From: an uncultured Verrucomicrobiales bacterium
GTDB taxonomy: Bacteria > Verrucomicrobiota > Verrucomicrobiae > Limisphaerales > CANJSG01
Direction: 5' to 3'
NCBI GenBank assembly: GCA_946480965.1
Contig: CAMLMI010000334.1
Span: forward strand, 1 to 5,299
Length of the DNA: 5,299 bases
Positions within the stretch are counted from its first letter, which is position 1; the number at the start of each line of letters is the position of its first letter. The notes under the pieces were generated by a model that was not told the origin of the DNA, did no database searches, and worked only from the letters and a program-made list of their open reading frames with translations. This document shows positions 1 to 5,299 of this stretch, piece by piece. The position numbers were made by a program, and so were the translations under genes.

Positions 1-1722
1 GTCTTCGACCCGGTGAATCCCCGCCGCGTGCTGGGACTGGGCTCCGGCGGGCCGGAGACCGTGCGGGGCCACGGCCTCTACGAGTCGCTCGATGCCGGGG
101 CCACCTGGCGGCAGATCCACGTCTCCTTGACGCCGTTCGGTGGCCAACTGGCGCTGGACCCCGCCTCGTTCGACCGCGGCCGCCAAGGCTGCCAGCGCCT
201 GTGGCTGGTGGACCGGGCCACGGGACAGCTGCGCCGCTCGGTGGACGGCGGACGCACTTGGCGCGGGCTCGATTCCACCATCGGCAACGACCATGTCGTC
301 CCCGCGCCGCACGGCGAGTTCCTCTATCTGGGCTGCGCGGGCGCGCGCAACAACGGCGTCCTGCGGAGCAGCGACGGCGGCAACGATTTCTACCACGAGT
401 TCCGCCCGCCGGTCTCCGCGCTCGCCGTTTCCGCGAACCGGCCCAACGCCGTGTGGGCCATCCACGGGCAAAACCTCTCCCGTTCGTTGAACAGCGCCAA
501 TGGATTCACCCTGCTTTCCGCCACGTCGCTGCCGCGCGAGGTCGCGCACTGGCAGGGGTTGACCGTCTCGCCGCTGGACGCGCGGCGGATGATGGTCGCC
601 GCGCGAGACGGGCGCGCCTGGTTCTCGCTGGACGGCGGACTGGCATGGCAGCCGTTGCCCGGAGTCTCGGTCTCCGGCGGAGAACATGATCCCACCTTGA
701 GCCGCAGCTGGGGCTGGTTCTCCGACGGTTCGGTCTGGCTGTCGGGCGGCGACGGCGTGTGGGTCGGCTCGCTGGACCGGGTCGTCTTCGCCTGGCGCTC
801 CGGGCCCGCGCCCCAGGCTGCTTTTGGCGGCACCTTCCAGTTCGCGGCCGGGACGGACTCCGTGCTGCTGCCGCTCAAGAAGGCCCAGGCCGCCTACACG
901 CCCGACGCCGGGGTTTCGTGGGAACTGCGCACTTTGGACGCCCACAACGCGGAGGGCGGCGCAGCGGCGGCGCTCGCGGTGGACCACCAGCGGTTCTTCA
1001 TCGGCCATGCCATCGGGCACGGTCCCCGTCGGCTGCTGGTGTCGGCCAATTCGGGCGCGGGCTGGTCCCCCGCCCGGCATCCGGGCCGCCGAACCGTCGG
1101 CTGGAGGGCGGGCGACGTCATCCTCAGCCATCCCACGAACTCCGCGTATCTCTTCGCCCCCGGCTGGCGGAGCCTCGACGGCGGCGCGACCTGGCACGCC
1201 ACACCCAGTTGCGACGTTGTCTATACCATCGGCGGCCAAGCCCCGTATCAGCTCGTCGGACGGCTCGACAAGAACGTGATGATCTCGACGAATCTCGGCG
1301 ATTCCTGGCTGAGCTTCACCCCCAGCTTCGGCGGTTTCACCGACGTGGCCCTCGACCAGTCCGCCTCGCGCGGCTACTTCGCGGCCGAAGGCACGGTCAA
1401 AACCTTCCAGTCCGGCCAATGGACCGCCATGCCCGTCCCGACCGACCAGTTCCGCGAGCGCAACATCCGCACCGTCGCGATCGATCCCGCCGACGCGCGC
1501 ATCATCTACGCCGGAGGCCGCGCCAAGGACTACCTGACCAGCGTGCCGGTCGTCCGTTCCCTGGATGGTGGCCGCTCTTGGCACGGACTCGTGTCCAACG
1601 CTCCGCAGGGCCCGACCGACGGGCCGCGCGAAGTGGTCTGGATGCGGGTCCATCCCAAGACCCGCGAACTCTGGGTCTCGACCGATGGCTTCGGATTGTG
1701 GGTGGCGTCGCCTCCGCAATGA
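1..1722 (+). CDS. Asp-box (BNR/sialidase-like) beta-propeller protein, 5' end missing
   Basis: The frame is open from base 1 and reads VFDPVNPRRVLGLGS, the kind of strand that precedes an Asp-box in these proteins. The gene therefore starts upstream, and the GTG at 13 is not its start. It ends at a TGA, 1720-1722. Counting residues from position 13, nine recognisable Asp-boxes (S-x-D-x-G-x-x-W) occur at 25, 76, 119, 205, 296, 344, 387, 425 and 516, for example SLDAGATW, SVDGGRTW and SLDGGRSW. Degenerate copies sit near 158, 253 and 463. The C-terminus (VHPKTRELWVSTDGFGLWV) looks like a closing propeller strand. Such folds occur in sialidases, GH74 xyloglucanases, Vps10/sortilin domains and many secreted proteins of unknown role. 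No catalytic residues can be assigned and any signal peptide would lie outside the window. It converges on the reductase gene. A secreted or cell-surface propeller is likely; a specific enzyme activity is not supported. Confidence 0.9.
   Translation, partial: VFDPVNPRRVLGLGSGGPETVRGHGLYESLDAGATWRQIHVSLTPFGGQLALDPASFDRGRQGCQRLWLVDRATGQLRRSVDGGRTWRGLDSTIGNDHVVPAPHGEFLYLGCAGARNNGVLRSSDGGNDFYHEFRPPVSALAVSANRPNAVWAIHGQNLSRSLNSANGFTLLSATSLPREVAHWQGLTVSPLDARRMMVAARDGRAWFSLDGGLAWQPLPGVSVSGGEHDPTLSRSWGWFSDGSVWLSGGDGVWVGSLDRVVFAWRSGPAPQAAFGGTFQFAAGTDSVLLPLKKAQAAYTPDAGVSWELRTLDAHNAEGGAAAALAVDHQRFFIGHAIGHGPRRLLVSANSGAGWSPARHPGRRTVGWRAGDVILSHPTNSAYLFAPGWRSLDGGATWHATPSCDVVYTIGGQAPYQLVGRLDKNVMISTNLGDSWLSFTPSFGGFTDVALDQSASRGYFAAEGTVKTFQSGQWTAMPVPTDQFRERNIRTVAIDPADARIIYAGGRAKDYLTSVPVVRSLDGGRSWHGLVSNAPQGPTDGPREVVWMRVHPKTRELWVSTDGFGLWVASPPQ
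85..1581 (+). repeat. Series of 12 Asp-box blade repeats within the propeller gene
   Basis: Nine clear 8-residue Asp-boxes are encoded at 85-108, 238-261, 367-390, 625-648, 898-921, 1042-1065, 1171-1194, 1285-1308 and 1558-1581. Three decayed copies (SLNSANGF from 484, SLDRVVFAW from 769, KTFQSGQW ending at 1422) fall in the three wide gaps. Including them, the start-to-start spacing is 38 to 53 residues throughout, as expected for one box per propeller blade. The third clear copy (SSDGGNDF) has Phe in place of the usual Trp. The repeats are visible in the protein, not as DNA-level duplications, so they are old. Confidence 0.8.
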
Positions 1723-1736
1723 CCGCTCAGCCGAAA

Positions 1737-1780
1737 GGATGAGCAGGGGCGCGGACGTTGACCGCCGACGCTGCTCTTCC
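1737..1780. terminator. Possible weak bidirectional terminator hairpin
   Basis: In the 75-bp spacer between the convergent propeller and reductase genes, arms 1737-1746 (GGATGAGCAG) and 1771-1780 (CTGCTCTTCC) pair at 9 of 10 positions around a 24-nt loop. The loop contains a further 4-bp helix (1748-1751 with 1763-1766). There is no T-run on the plus-strand side; on the minus strand the left flank reads CTTTCGG. The location suits a shared terminator, but the structure is not a strong intrinsic terminator. Confidence 0.3.
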
Positions 1781-1797
1781 GTTGTCTCGCCCCGGTT

Positions 1798-2520
1798 CTA
1801 ACGCGGCCGGATGAGGATCTCCTCCACCACGGCGCGCGGCGGCAGGTTGACCGCGAGCAGGACGCACGCGGCGATGTCCTCCGGTTGGAGCATCTTCTCG
1901 CGGGCTTCCGGCGGTGGGGGCGAGGGGCGCTTGTCCAACAACGGCGTGGCGATGTCGCCCGGCAGCAGCGCGCAGGCGCGGACGCCGTTGCCGCGTTCCT
2001 CGGCGTTGATCGCCTGCGTGAGACCGACCAAGCCGGCTTTCGACATCGAGTAGCTCGGCCCGGCCTTGGGGCTGGCCTGCTTGGCGGCGTCGGAGACGAT
2101 GTTGATGATCGTGCCGGTCCGGCGCTGGCGCATCTGCGGGAGGAACGCCTGCGCGACGTAGTAGGGACCGTGGAGGTTCGTGGCGATGACGCGCTCGTAG
2201 TCGGCGGCGGAAAGCTCGGCCAAGCTGCGGCGTGGAATGTTCGTGCCGGCGGCGTTCACCAGCACCTCCACGGGACCGAGCTGTTCAAGGATGGACTTGC
2301 CCGTGGCGGCGACTTCGGCGGGATTTCCCACGTCGCAGACGAAGGGCTTGATGCAGTCGGACAGGTCGCCGGCGGGACGGATGGTTTCCTCCAGCGTCTC
2401 CAGGCGGCGGGCGATGGCGGCGACGGTCCAGCCCTGTTGCGCGAGGGCCCAGCACACGGCCTGGCCGACGCCGCTGCCCGCTCCGGTGACGACGGCGATC
2501 TTCTTGGCGGATGGGTTCAT
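1798..2520 (-). CDS. Short-chain dehydrogenase/reductase (classical SDR)
   Basis: The gene encodes 240 residues, a normal length for a classical SDR; the ATG is at 2520-2518 and the stop is TAG at 1800-1798. All family hallmarks are present: the nucleotide-binding TGAGSGVG (residues 12-19), a DV pair at 63-64, NAAG at 89-92, and the catalytic tetrad Asn115, Ser143 (INIVSD), Tyr157 and Lys161 (YSMSK). PGDIATPL (187-194) matches the usual post-catalytic PG-x-x-x-T segment. Strand beta-2 ends in ARR (37-39) with no acidic residue, which in this family points to NADP(H) rather than NAD(H). It should be a soluble cytoplasmic oxidoreductase acting on an alcohol, ketone or related substrate that the sequence does not reveal. 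No Shine-Dalgarno precedes the ATG. The gene is monocistronic as far as can be seen, convergent with the propeller gene and divergent from the EF-hand gene. It is probably intact. Confidence 0.95.
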   Translation of the reverse strand: MNPSAKKIAVVTGAGSGVGQAVCWALAQQGWTVAAIARRLETLEETIRPAGDLSDCIKPFVCDVGNPAEVAATGKSILEQLGPVEVLVNAAGTNIPRRSLAELSAADYERVIATNLHGPYYVAQAFLPQMRQRRTGTIINIVSDAAKQASPKAGPSYSMSKAGLVGLTQAINAEERGNGVRACALLPGDIATPLLDKRPSPPPPEAREKMLQPEDIAACVLLAVNLPPRAVVEEILIRPR

Positions 2521-2528
2521 GGGCGGGA

Positions 2529-2535
2529 GTGATAA
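2529..2535 (-). promoter_or_regulatory. Candidate -10 element of the reductase gene
   Basis: Read on the minus strand, TTATCAC contains the hexamer TATCAC, which matches the -10 consensus TATAAT at four of six positions. Exactly 8 nt separate it from the ATG at 2520, so transcription would begin at or next to the start codon. No convincing -35 lies at normal spacing: the region 17 nt upstream is GC-rich and contains a palindrome. The call rests on position and on similarity to the arrangement in front of the epimerase gene. Confidence 0.3.
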
Positions 2536-2536
2536 C

Positions 2537-2556
2537 GGCCGACGCCGCGGTCGGCC
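2537..2556. repeat. Perfect 7-bp inverted repeat, possible operator
   Basis: GGCCGAC (2537-2543) and GTCGGCC (2550-2556) are exact reverse complements separated by GCCGCG. The palindrome lies just upstream of the reductase's candidate -10 element, overlapping the spacer/-35 zone. That is a typical place for a repressor or activator site. In GC-rich DNA a 7-bp palindrome can arise by chance, and no T-run follows on either strand, so a terminator is unlikely. Confidence 0.35.
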
Positions 2557-2595
2557 AGCGGGATTCAGGACAAAATCCGTGGGCTCAAATCGCTT

Positions 2596-2623
2596 TTGAT
2601 TCCCGAATCGCCCTTGCTAGCTT
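2596..2623 (+). promoter_or_regulatory. Candidate promoter of the EF-hand membrane protein gene
   Basis: TTGATT (2596-2601) matches the -35 consensus TTGACA at four of six positions. A 16-nt spacer follows, ending in TGC (an extended -10 feature), then TAGCTT (2618-2623) as the -10. This predicts a transcript start near 2630 and a leader of about 45 nt before the ATG at 2675. A short perfect inverted repeat, GATTC-cc-GAATC (2598-2609), overlaps the -35 and could be a protein-binding site. The stretch 2617-2630 closely resembles 5224-5237 in front of the epimerase gene. Confidence 0.45.
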
Positions 2624-2674
2624 CCGCGCCAACGACCATCGCGTCGTGCTCCCCGAACAACCCAGACCACTGCC

Positions 2675-4930
2675 ATGAGCCACAAATGGAAATTCTTCCG
2701 CGCGGGCGGATTCGACCAGGTCCAGCTCGATTCCGGCGCCGACCTGATGAACCTCGACCAGCTCGACCAGAAGCTCTGGGTCGCGCTGGCCTGCCCGACC
2801 ACGGGCCTTGAGTTCGACTCCAGGACGCTCGCGCTGATCGACACCGACAACGACGGCCGCGTGCGCGTGCCCGAGATCATCGCCGCCATCAAGTGGGCCG
2901 GGTCCATTTTGAAGAGCGCCGACCAGCTCATTCCCGGCGGGCCCTCGCTGCCCCTCTCCGCCATCAACGACGCCACGCCCGAAGGCAAGGCGCTGCTCGC
3001 CTCCGCCAAACGCATCCTCGGCAACATCGGCAAGGGCGACGCCCCGGCGTTGACCGTCGAGGACGCGGCCGACGCGAAGAAGATCTTCGCCGGGACCAAC
3101 TTCAACGGCGACGGCGTCATCACCGCCCTCTCCACGGGCGACGCCGCGCTCCAGCAGGTCATCGCCGACATCGCCGCCTGCTTCGGCGCCGAGCCCGACC
3201 GCAGCGGCCAGAACGGCATCACCCAGGCGAAGATCGACGCCTTCTTCACCGACGCGGCCGCCCATGTGGGCTGGGCCAAGAAGCCCGCCGCCGATGCCGC
3301 CGCCTCGCCGCTCGGCGACAAGACCGCCGCTGCCAGCGCCGCCATCCAGGCCGTGCAGGCCAAGGTGGACGACTACTTCGGCCGTTGCCGCCTCGCCGCC
3401 TTCGATTCCCGCGCCCAGGCGCTCTTGAACCGCAAGGAGGAGGAATACCTCGCCGTCGCGGCCAAGGACCTTTCCATCAGCGCCGCCGAGGTCGCCGGGT
3501 TCCCCTTGGCCAAGGTCGCCCCGAACCAGCCGCTGCCGCTCAACGGCGGATTGAACCCTGCGTGGGCCGACGCCGTCGCCGCGCTCGTGGCCAATGCCGT
3601 GACGCCGATCCTCGGCACGCGCGACGCCTTGAGCGAAGCCGACTGGGCCGCGCTCAAGGCCAAGGTCGCGCCCTTCAATGCATGGCAGGCGGCCAAGGTC
3701 GGCGCATCCGTCGAGAAGCTCGGTCTGGCCCGCTTGGAAGCCATCCTCGGCTCCAAGGCCAAGGAGGAACTGACGGCGCTCATCGCGAAGGATCTCGCGG
3801 TCAAACCCGAGGCCGACTCCATCGCCAACGTCGAGAAGCTGGCCCGCTACCGCCGCGACCTGCACCGGCTCTGCACGAACTTCGTGAACTTCGCCGACTT
3901 CTACGACGGCGGCGACGCGGCCATCTTCCAGGTCGGAACGCTCTACCTCGACCAGCGGAGCTGCACCCTCTGCGTCTCGGTGGCCGATGCGGGCAAGCAC
4001 GCCACGATGGCCGGATTGGCCGGTGCCTACCTCGCCTACGTGGACTGCACCCGCAAGGTCTCCGGCGAGAAGCTCAGCATCGTCGCCATCTTCTCCCAGG
4101 GCGACGACGACAACCTGATGGTCGGCCGCAACGGCCTCTTCTACGACCGCAAGGGCCGCGACTTCGACGCGACCATCACCAAGATCGTCTCCAACCCCAT
4201 CAGCCTCCGGCAGGCCTTCTGGGCGCCCTACAAGAAGTTCGTCCGGCTCATCGAGGAACAGGTGACGAAGCGCGCCGCCGCCGCGGATGCGGAAGCCAAT
4301 GCCAAGCTGGCCGCCGCCGCAGAGAGCACGGCGAACGCCGACAAGTCGGCGGCGGCTGCCAAGCCGCCCGAGAAGAAGAAGGTGGACGTCGGCGCGGTCG
4401 CCGCGATGGGTGTGGCCTTCGGCGCTATCGGTGGGTTCTTCACCGCAGTCGCCACCGGAGTGTCCACGGCCTTCGCCGACTACGGCCCGATGGCCATCAT
4501 CGCCATCATCGTGGGGATCATGGCGCTCATCTCGGGACCCTCGATGATCCTCGCCTTCATCAAGCTCCGGAAACGCAACCTCGGCCCCATCCTCGACGCC
4601 AACGGCTGGGCCGTGAACGCCGCCGCCAAGATCAACGTGCCCTTCGGCACCACCCTCACCGGAATCGCGAAGCTCCCGCCGGGATCAAGCCGCGATCTGA
4701 CCGATCGCTACGCCGAGAAGAGCTTCCCGTGGAAGCGCTGGGTCGCGCTGCTGCTCGTGCTCTACGTCGGCTACAAGTGGTATGTCGGCGCGTTGGACTC
4801 CAAGCTGCCCGGCCCCATCAAGAGCACCAGGGTCATGGGCACGAACGCGCCCGCCTACAAGGCCGAGCCAGCACCGACTGCTCCAGCCCCTGCGGCCATC
4901 GCAACCAACGCCCCCGCCGCGACGCCTTGA
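2675..4930 (+). CDS. Uncharacterised EF-hand protein with three predicted C-terminal membrane segments
   Basis: This 751-residue protein has no known function that I can assign. No signal peptide is visible, so the long N-terminal part is probably cytoplasmic. Residues 56-67 (DTDNDGRVRVPE) form a canonical calcium-binding EF-hand loop with Asp at 1, 3 and 5, Gly at 6, Val at 8 and Glu at 12. NFNGDGVITALS (142-153) is a second, degenerate loop with Ser in place of the final Glu, and residues 175-186 (DRSGQNGITQAK) are a weaker third. Residues 385-530 form a soluble core with CTLC at 430-433 and the distinctive FYDRKGRDFDATI at 489-501. An Ala-rich, charged, probably helical linker (525-570) leads to hydrophobic segments near 573-600, 604-629 and 688-706. 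Basic LRKR (631-634) implies a cytoplasmic loop between the second and third. The C-terminal 40 residues are rich in Ala, Pro and Thr. No upstream ATG or GTG is in frame between the candidate promoter and 2675, which supports this start. There is no Shine-Dalgarno. The gene is monocistronic, ending at its own terminator. Calcium-responsive membrane protein is an inference. Confidence 0.9.
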   Translation: MSHKWKFFRAGGFDQVQLDSGADLMNLDQLDQKLWVALACPTTGLEFDSRTLALIDTDNDGRVRVPEIIAAIKWAGSILKSADQLIPGGPSLPLSAINDATPEGKALLASAKRILGNIGKGDAPALTVEDAADAKKIFAGTNFNGDGVITALSTGDAALQQVIADIAACFGAEPDRSGQNGITQAKIDAFFTDAAAHVGWAKKPAADAAASPLGDKTAAASAAIQAVQAKVDDYFGRCRLAAFDSRAQALLNRKEEEYLAVAAKDLSISAAEVAGFPLAKVAPNQPLPLNGGLNPAWADAVAALVANAVTPILGTRDALSEADWAALKAKVAPFNAWQAAKVGASVEKLGLARLEAILGSKAKEELTALIAKDLAVKPEADSIANVEKLARYRRDLHRLCTNFVNFADFYDGGDAAIFQVGTLYLDQRSCTLCVSVADAGKHATMAGLAGAYLAYVDCTRKVSGEKLSIVAIFSQGDDDNLMVGRNGLFYDRKGRDFDATITKIVSNPISLRQAFWAPYKKFVRLIEEQVTKRAAAADAEANAKLAAAAESTANADKSAAAAKPPEKKKVDVGAVAAMGVAFGAIGGFFTAVATGVSTAFADYGPMAIIAIIVGIMALISGPSMILAFIKLRKRNLGPILDANGWAVNAAAKINVPFGTTLTGIAKLPPGSSRDLTDRYAEKSFPWKRWVALLLVLYVGYKWYVGALDSKLPGPIKSTRVMGTNAPAYKAEPAPTAPAPAAIATNAPAATP
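2840..2875 (+). other. Canonical EF-hand calcium-binding loop
   Basis: These 36 bases encode the 12-residue loop at residues 56-67 of the membrane protein. Every liganding position fits the EF-hand pattern (D-x-D-x-D-G-x-V-x-x-x-E). Flanking segments (FDSRTLALI before, IIAAIKWAGSIL after) look helical, as a real helix-loop-helix requires. Calcium binding is expected from the family pattern but is not shown by the sequence alone. Confidence 0.8.
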
Positions 4931-4947
4931 GGCGGGCCGATGCACCA

Positions 4948-4980
4948 AAGGCGGACCCCTTCGGGTCCGCCTTGTTTGTC
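4948..4980 (+). terminator. Rho-independent terminator
   Basis: Arms AAGGCGGACCC (4948-4958) and GGGTCCGCCTT (4963-4973) form a perfect 11-bp stem around the tetraloop CTTC, followed by a T-rich tail (GTTTGTC). It starts 17 nt after the stop codon of the EF-hand membrane protein gene and isolates that gene from the epimerase gene downstream. Confidence 0.92.
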
Positions 4981-5018
4981 TAAACTTCCCGGACGAAAAA
5001 GAAGGCGAAGGCTCCCCT

Positions 5019-5040
5019 GCCGAACCTTTGTGGTTTCGGC
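5019..5040. repeat. Short hairpin in the intergenic region
   Basis: GCCGAACC (5019-5026) pairs with GGTTTCGGC (5032-5040), giving eight base pairs, one bulged T and a 5-nt loop (TTTGT). No T-run follows on either strand, so it is not an obvious terminator. It abuts the larger palindromic element starting at 5038 and may be part of the same repeat block. Confidence 0.5.
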
Positions 5041-5175
5041 GTCCCCTCGGCTGTATCGCAAGCTTCGCGCTTGCCGCGGCGTTCTCTGGCCGGAGTGCGT
5101 CTTGGCCAGCGGGACGCCGTCGCTATGGGAACCGGGACCGGCTGCGGCACGGCAAGCCGAAGGCTGGCGCTACAG
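5038..5175. repeat. REP/BIME-like palindromic intergenic element
   Basis: This is the core of the 308-bp spacer (4931-5238), in which I find no credible gene. Outer arms 5051-5076 (starting CTGTATCGC) and 5150-5175 (ending GCGCTACAG) are imperfect inverted repeats of 26 nt each. Allowing one gap in each, roughly 22 of 26 positions agree. Each arm is itself a small hairpin: GCAAGC/GCTTGC at 5058-5063 and 5069-5074, and AGCC/GGCT at 5155-5158 and 5162-5165. Between them, CGGCGT/ACGCCG (5077-5082, 5114-5119) and CTGGCC/GGCCAG (5086-5091, 5104-5109) build a strong central hairpin. GGCGTCCC (5038-5045) is also an exact reverse complement of 5111-5118, giving an alternative fold. Such nested palindromes between genes are typical of dispersed REP-type repeats, but only one copy is in view, so the family assignment is inferred. 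Confidence 0.6.
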
Positions 5176-5200
5176 CGGATTGGAGCCGCCTTCCTGCTTG

Positions 5201-5230
5201 TTGTGTCCCGTCGGACTTTCTCCTTAGTCT
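5201..5230 (+). promoter_or_regulatory. Candidate promoter of the epimerase gene, possibly leaderless
   Basis: TTGTGT (5201-5206), an 18-nt spacer and TAGTCT (5225-5230) fit a housekeeping-type promoter with a good -35 start (TTG) and a TAnnnT -10. Only 8 nt separate the -10 from the ATG at 5239, so the predicted transcript begins at or immediately before the start codon. The stretch 5224-5237 matches 2617-2630 upstream of the EF-hand protein gene at 11 of 14 positions. Confidence 0.45.
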
Positions 5231-5238
5231 CCGCGCCG

Positions 5239-5299
5239 ATGAACATCTTTGTCACGGGCGGCGCGGGTTACATCGGGTCGGTTTTCGTCGAGGAAGCGC
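5239..5299 (+). CDS. NAD-dependent NDP-sugar epimerase/dehydratase, N-terminus only
   Basis: Only the first 20 codons are in the window: MNIFVTGGAGYIGSVFVEEA. They give the first beta strand and the glycine-rich NAD-binding turn TGGAGYIG (residues 6-13) of the extended SDR family, which includes UDP-glucose 4-epimerase (GalE), dTDP-glucose dehydratase and related nucleotide-sugar enzymes. TGGAGYIGS is especially common in GalE, but the usual following His is Val here, so a related epimerase is equally possible and no symbol is given. The ATG sits just before the first strand, as expected. No Shine-Dalgarno is present; the upstream region suggests a leaderless message. The gene is separated from the preceding one by a terminator and a repeat-rich spacer. 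Confidence 0.85.
   Translation, partial: MNIFVTGGAGYIGSVFVEEA

Noticed and set aside
13..15. GTG as the start of the propeller gene
   Set aside because: The frame is open to base 1, and the residues before it (VFDP) fit the repeated strand pattern, so the true start is upstream of the window.
1885..2532. 215-codon plus-strand frame opposite the reductase
   Set aside because: It is Gly/Ala/Arg-rich without motifs, while the minus strand carries every SDR hallmark.
2585..4000. 471-codon open frame on the minus strand opposite the EF-hand gene
   Set aside because: Its translation is dominated by Gly, Val, Glu, Leu and Arg with no recognisable domain. It runs across the promoter region and lies antisense to a gene with clear motifs. 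This is the usual antisense shadow of GC-biased codons.
2893..4983. 696-codon open frame on the plus strand inside the EF-hand gene
   Set aside because: The product is extremely Arg-rich and low in complexity, and the frame reads through the terminator at 4948-4980. It is an out-of-frame shadow caused by GC-rich third positions.
5038..5175. CRISPR array or integron-type recombination site
   Set aside because: There are no regularly spaced direct repeats with unique spacers, and no integrase or cas gene; the symmetry is inverted, not tandem.
4940..5227. Small 95-codon plus-strand frame in the last spacer
   Set aside because: It begins between the stop codon and the terminator stem, crosses the hairpin and the palindromic element, and encodes no recognisable sequence; it is best explained as chance translation of repeats.
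4980..5255. Small 91-codon minus-strand frame in the last spacer
   Set aside because: It overlaps the epimerase start and the palindromic element, with no domain and no start signal.

Overview
This 5.3 kb window is GC-rich bacterial chromosome. The likely source is a Verrucomicrobiota-type bacterium. That is an inference from the GC-rich coding style, the Asp-box propeller gene, the absence of Shine-Dalgarno sequences and the repeat-filled spacer; no marker gene here proves it. There are no rRNA or tRNA genes, CRISPR arrays, transposases or phage genes.

Layout, left to right: (1) Positions 1-1722 (+) hold the 3' part of a large Asp-box (BNR/sialidase-like) beta-propeller gene whose start lies outside the window. 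(2) A 75-bp convergent spacer with a weak hairpin separates it from (3) a classical short-chain dehydrogenase/reductase on the minus strand (1798-2520). (4) A 154-bp divergent spacer (2521-2674) carries promoter-like elements facing both ways and a perfect 20-bp palindrome next to the reductase start. (5) Positions 2675-4930 (+) encode a 751-residue protein with an EF-hand-type N-terminus, a conserved-looking soluble core with a CxxC, an Ala-rich charged linker and three predicted membrane segments. I recognise no characterised function for it, and it is the most intriguing gene here. (6) It ends in a textbook Rho-independent terminator (4948-4980). (7) The following spacer, to 5238, contains no credible gene but is dense in inverted repeats, including an element of about 140 bp with REP/BIME-like arms. 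(8) At 5239 a new gene starts with the NAD-binding motif of an NDP-sugar epimerase/dehydratase and runs off the window.

The genes do not form one operon: the first pair is convergent, the second pair divergent, and a terminator isolates the last. I see no evidence that they share a pathway. The main points for follow-up are the EF-hand membrane protein, the palindromic intergenic element, and a recurrent promoter-like motif. In two of the three genes whose starts are visible, that motif sits exactly 8 nt before the ATG, which would predict leaderless transcripts.
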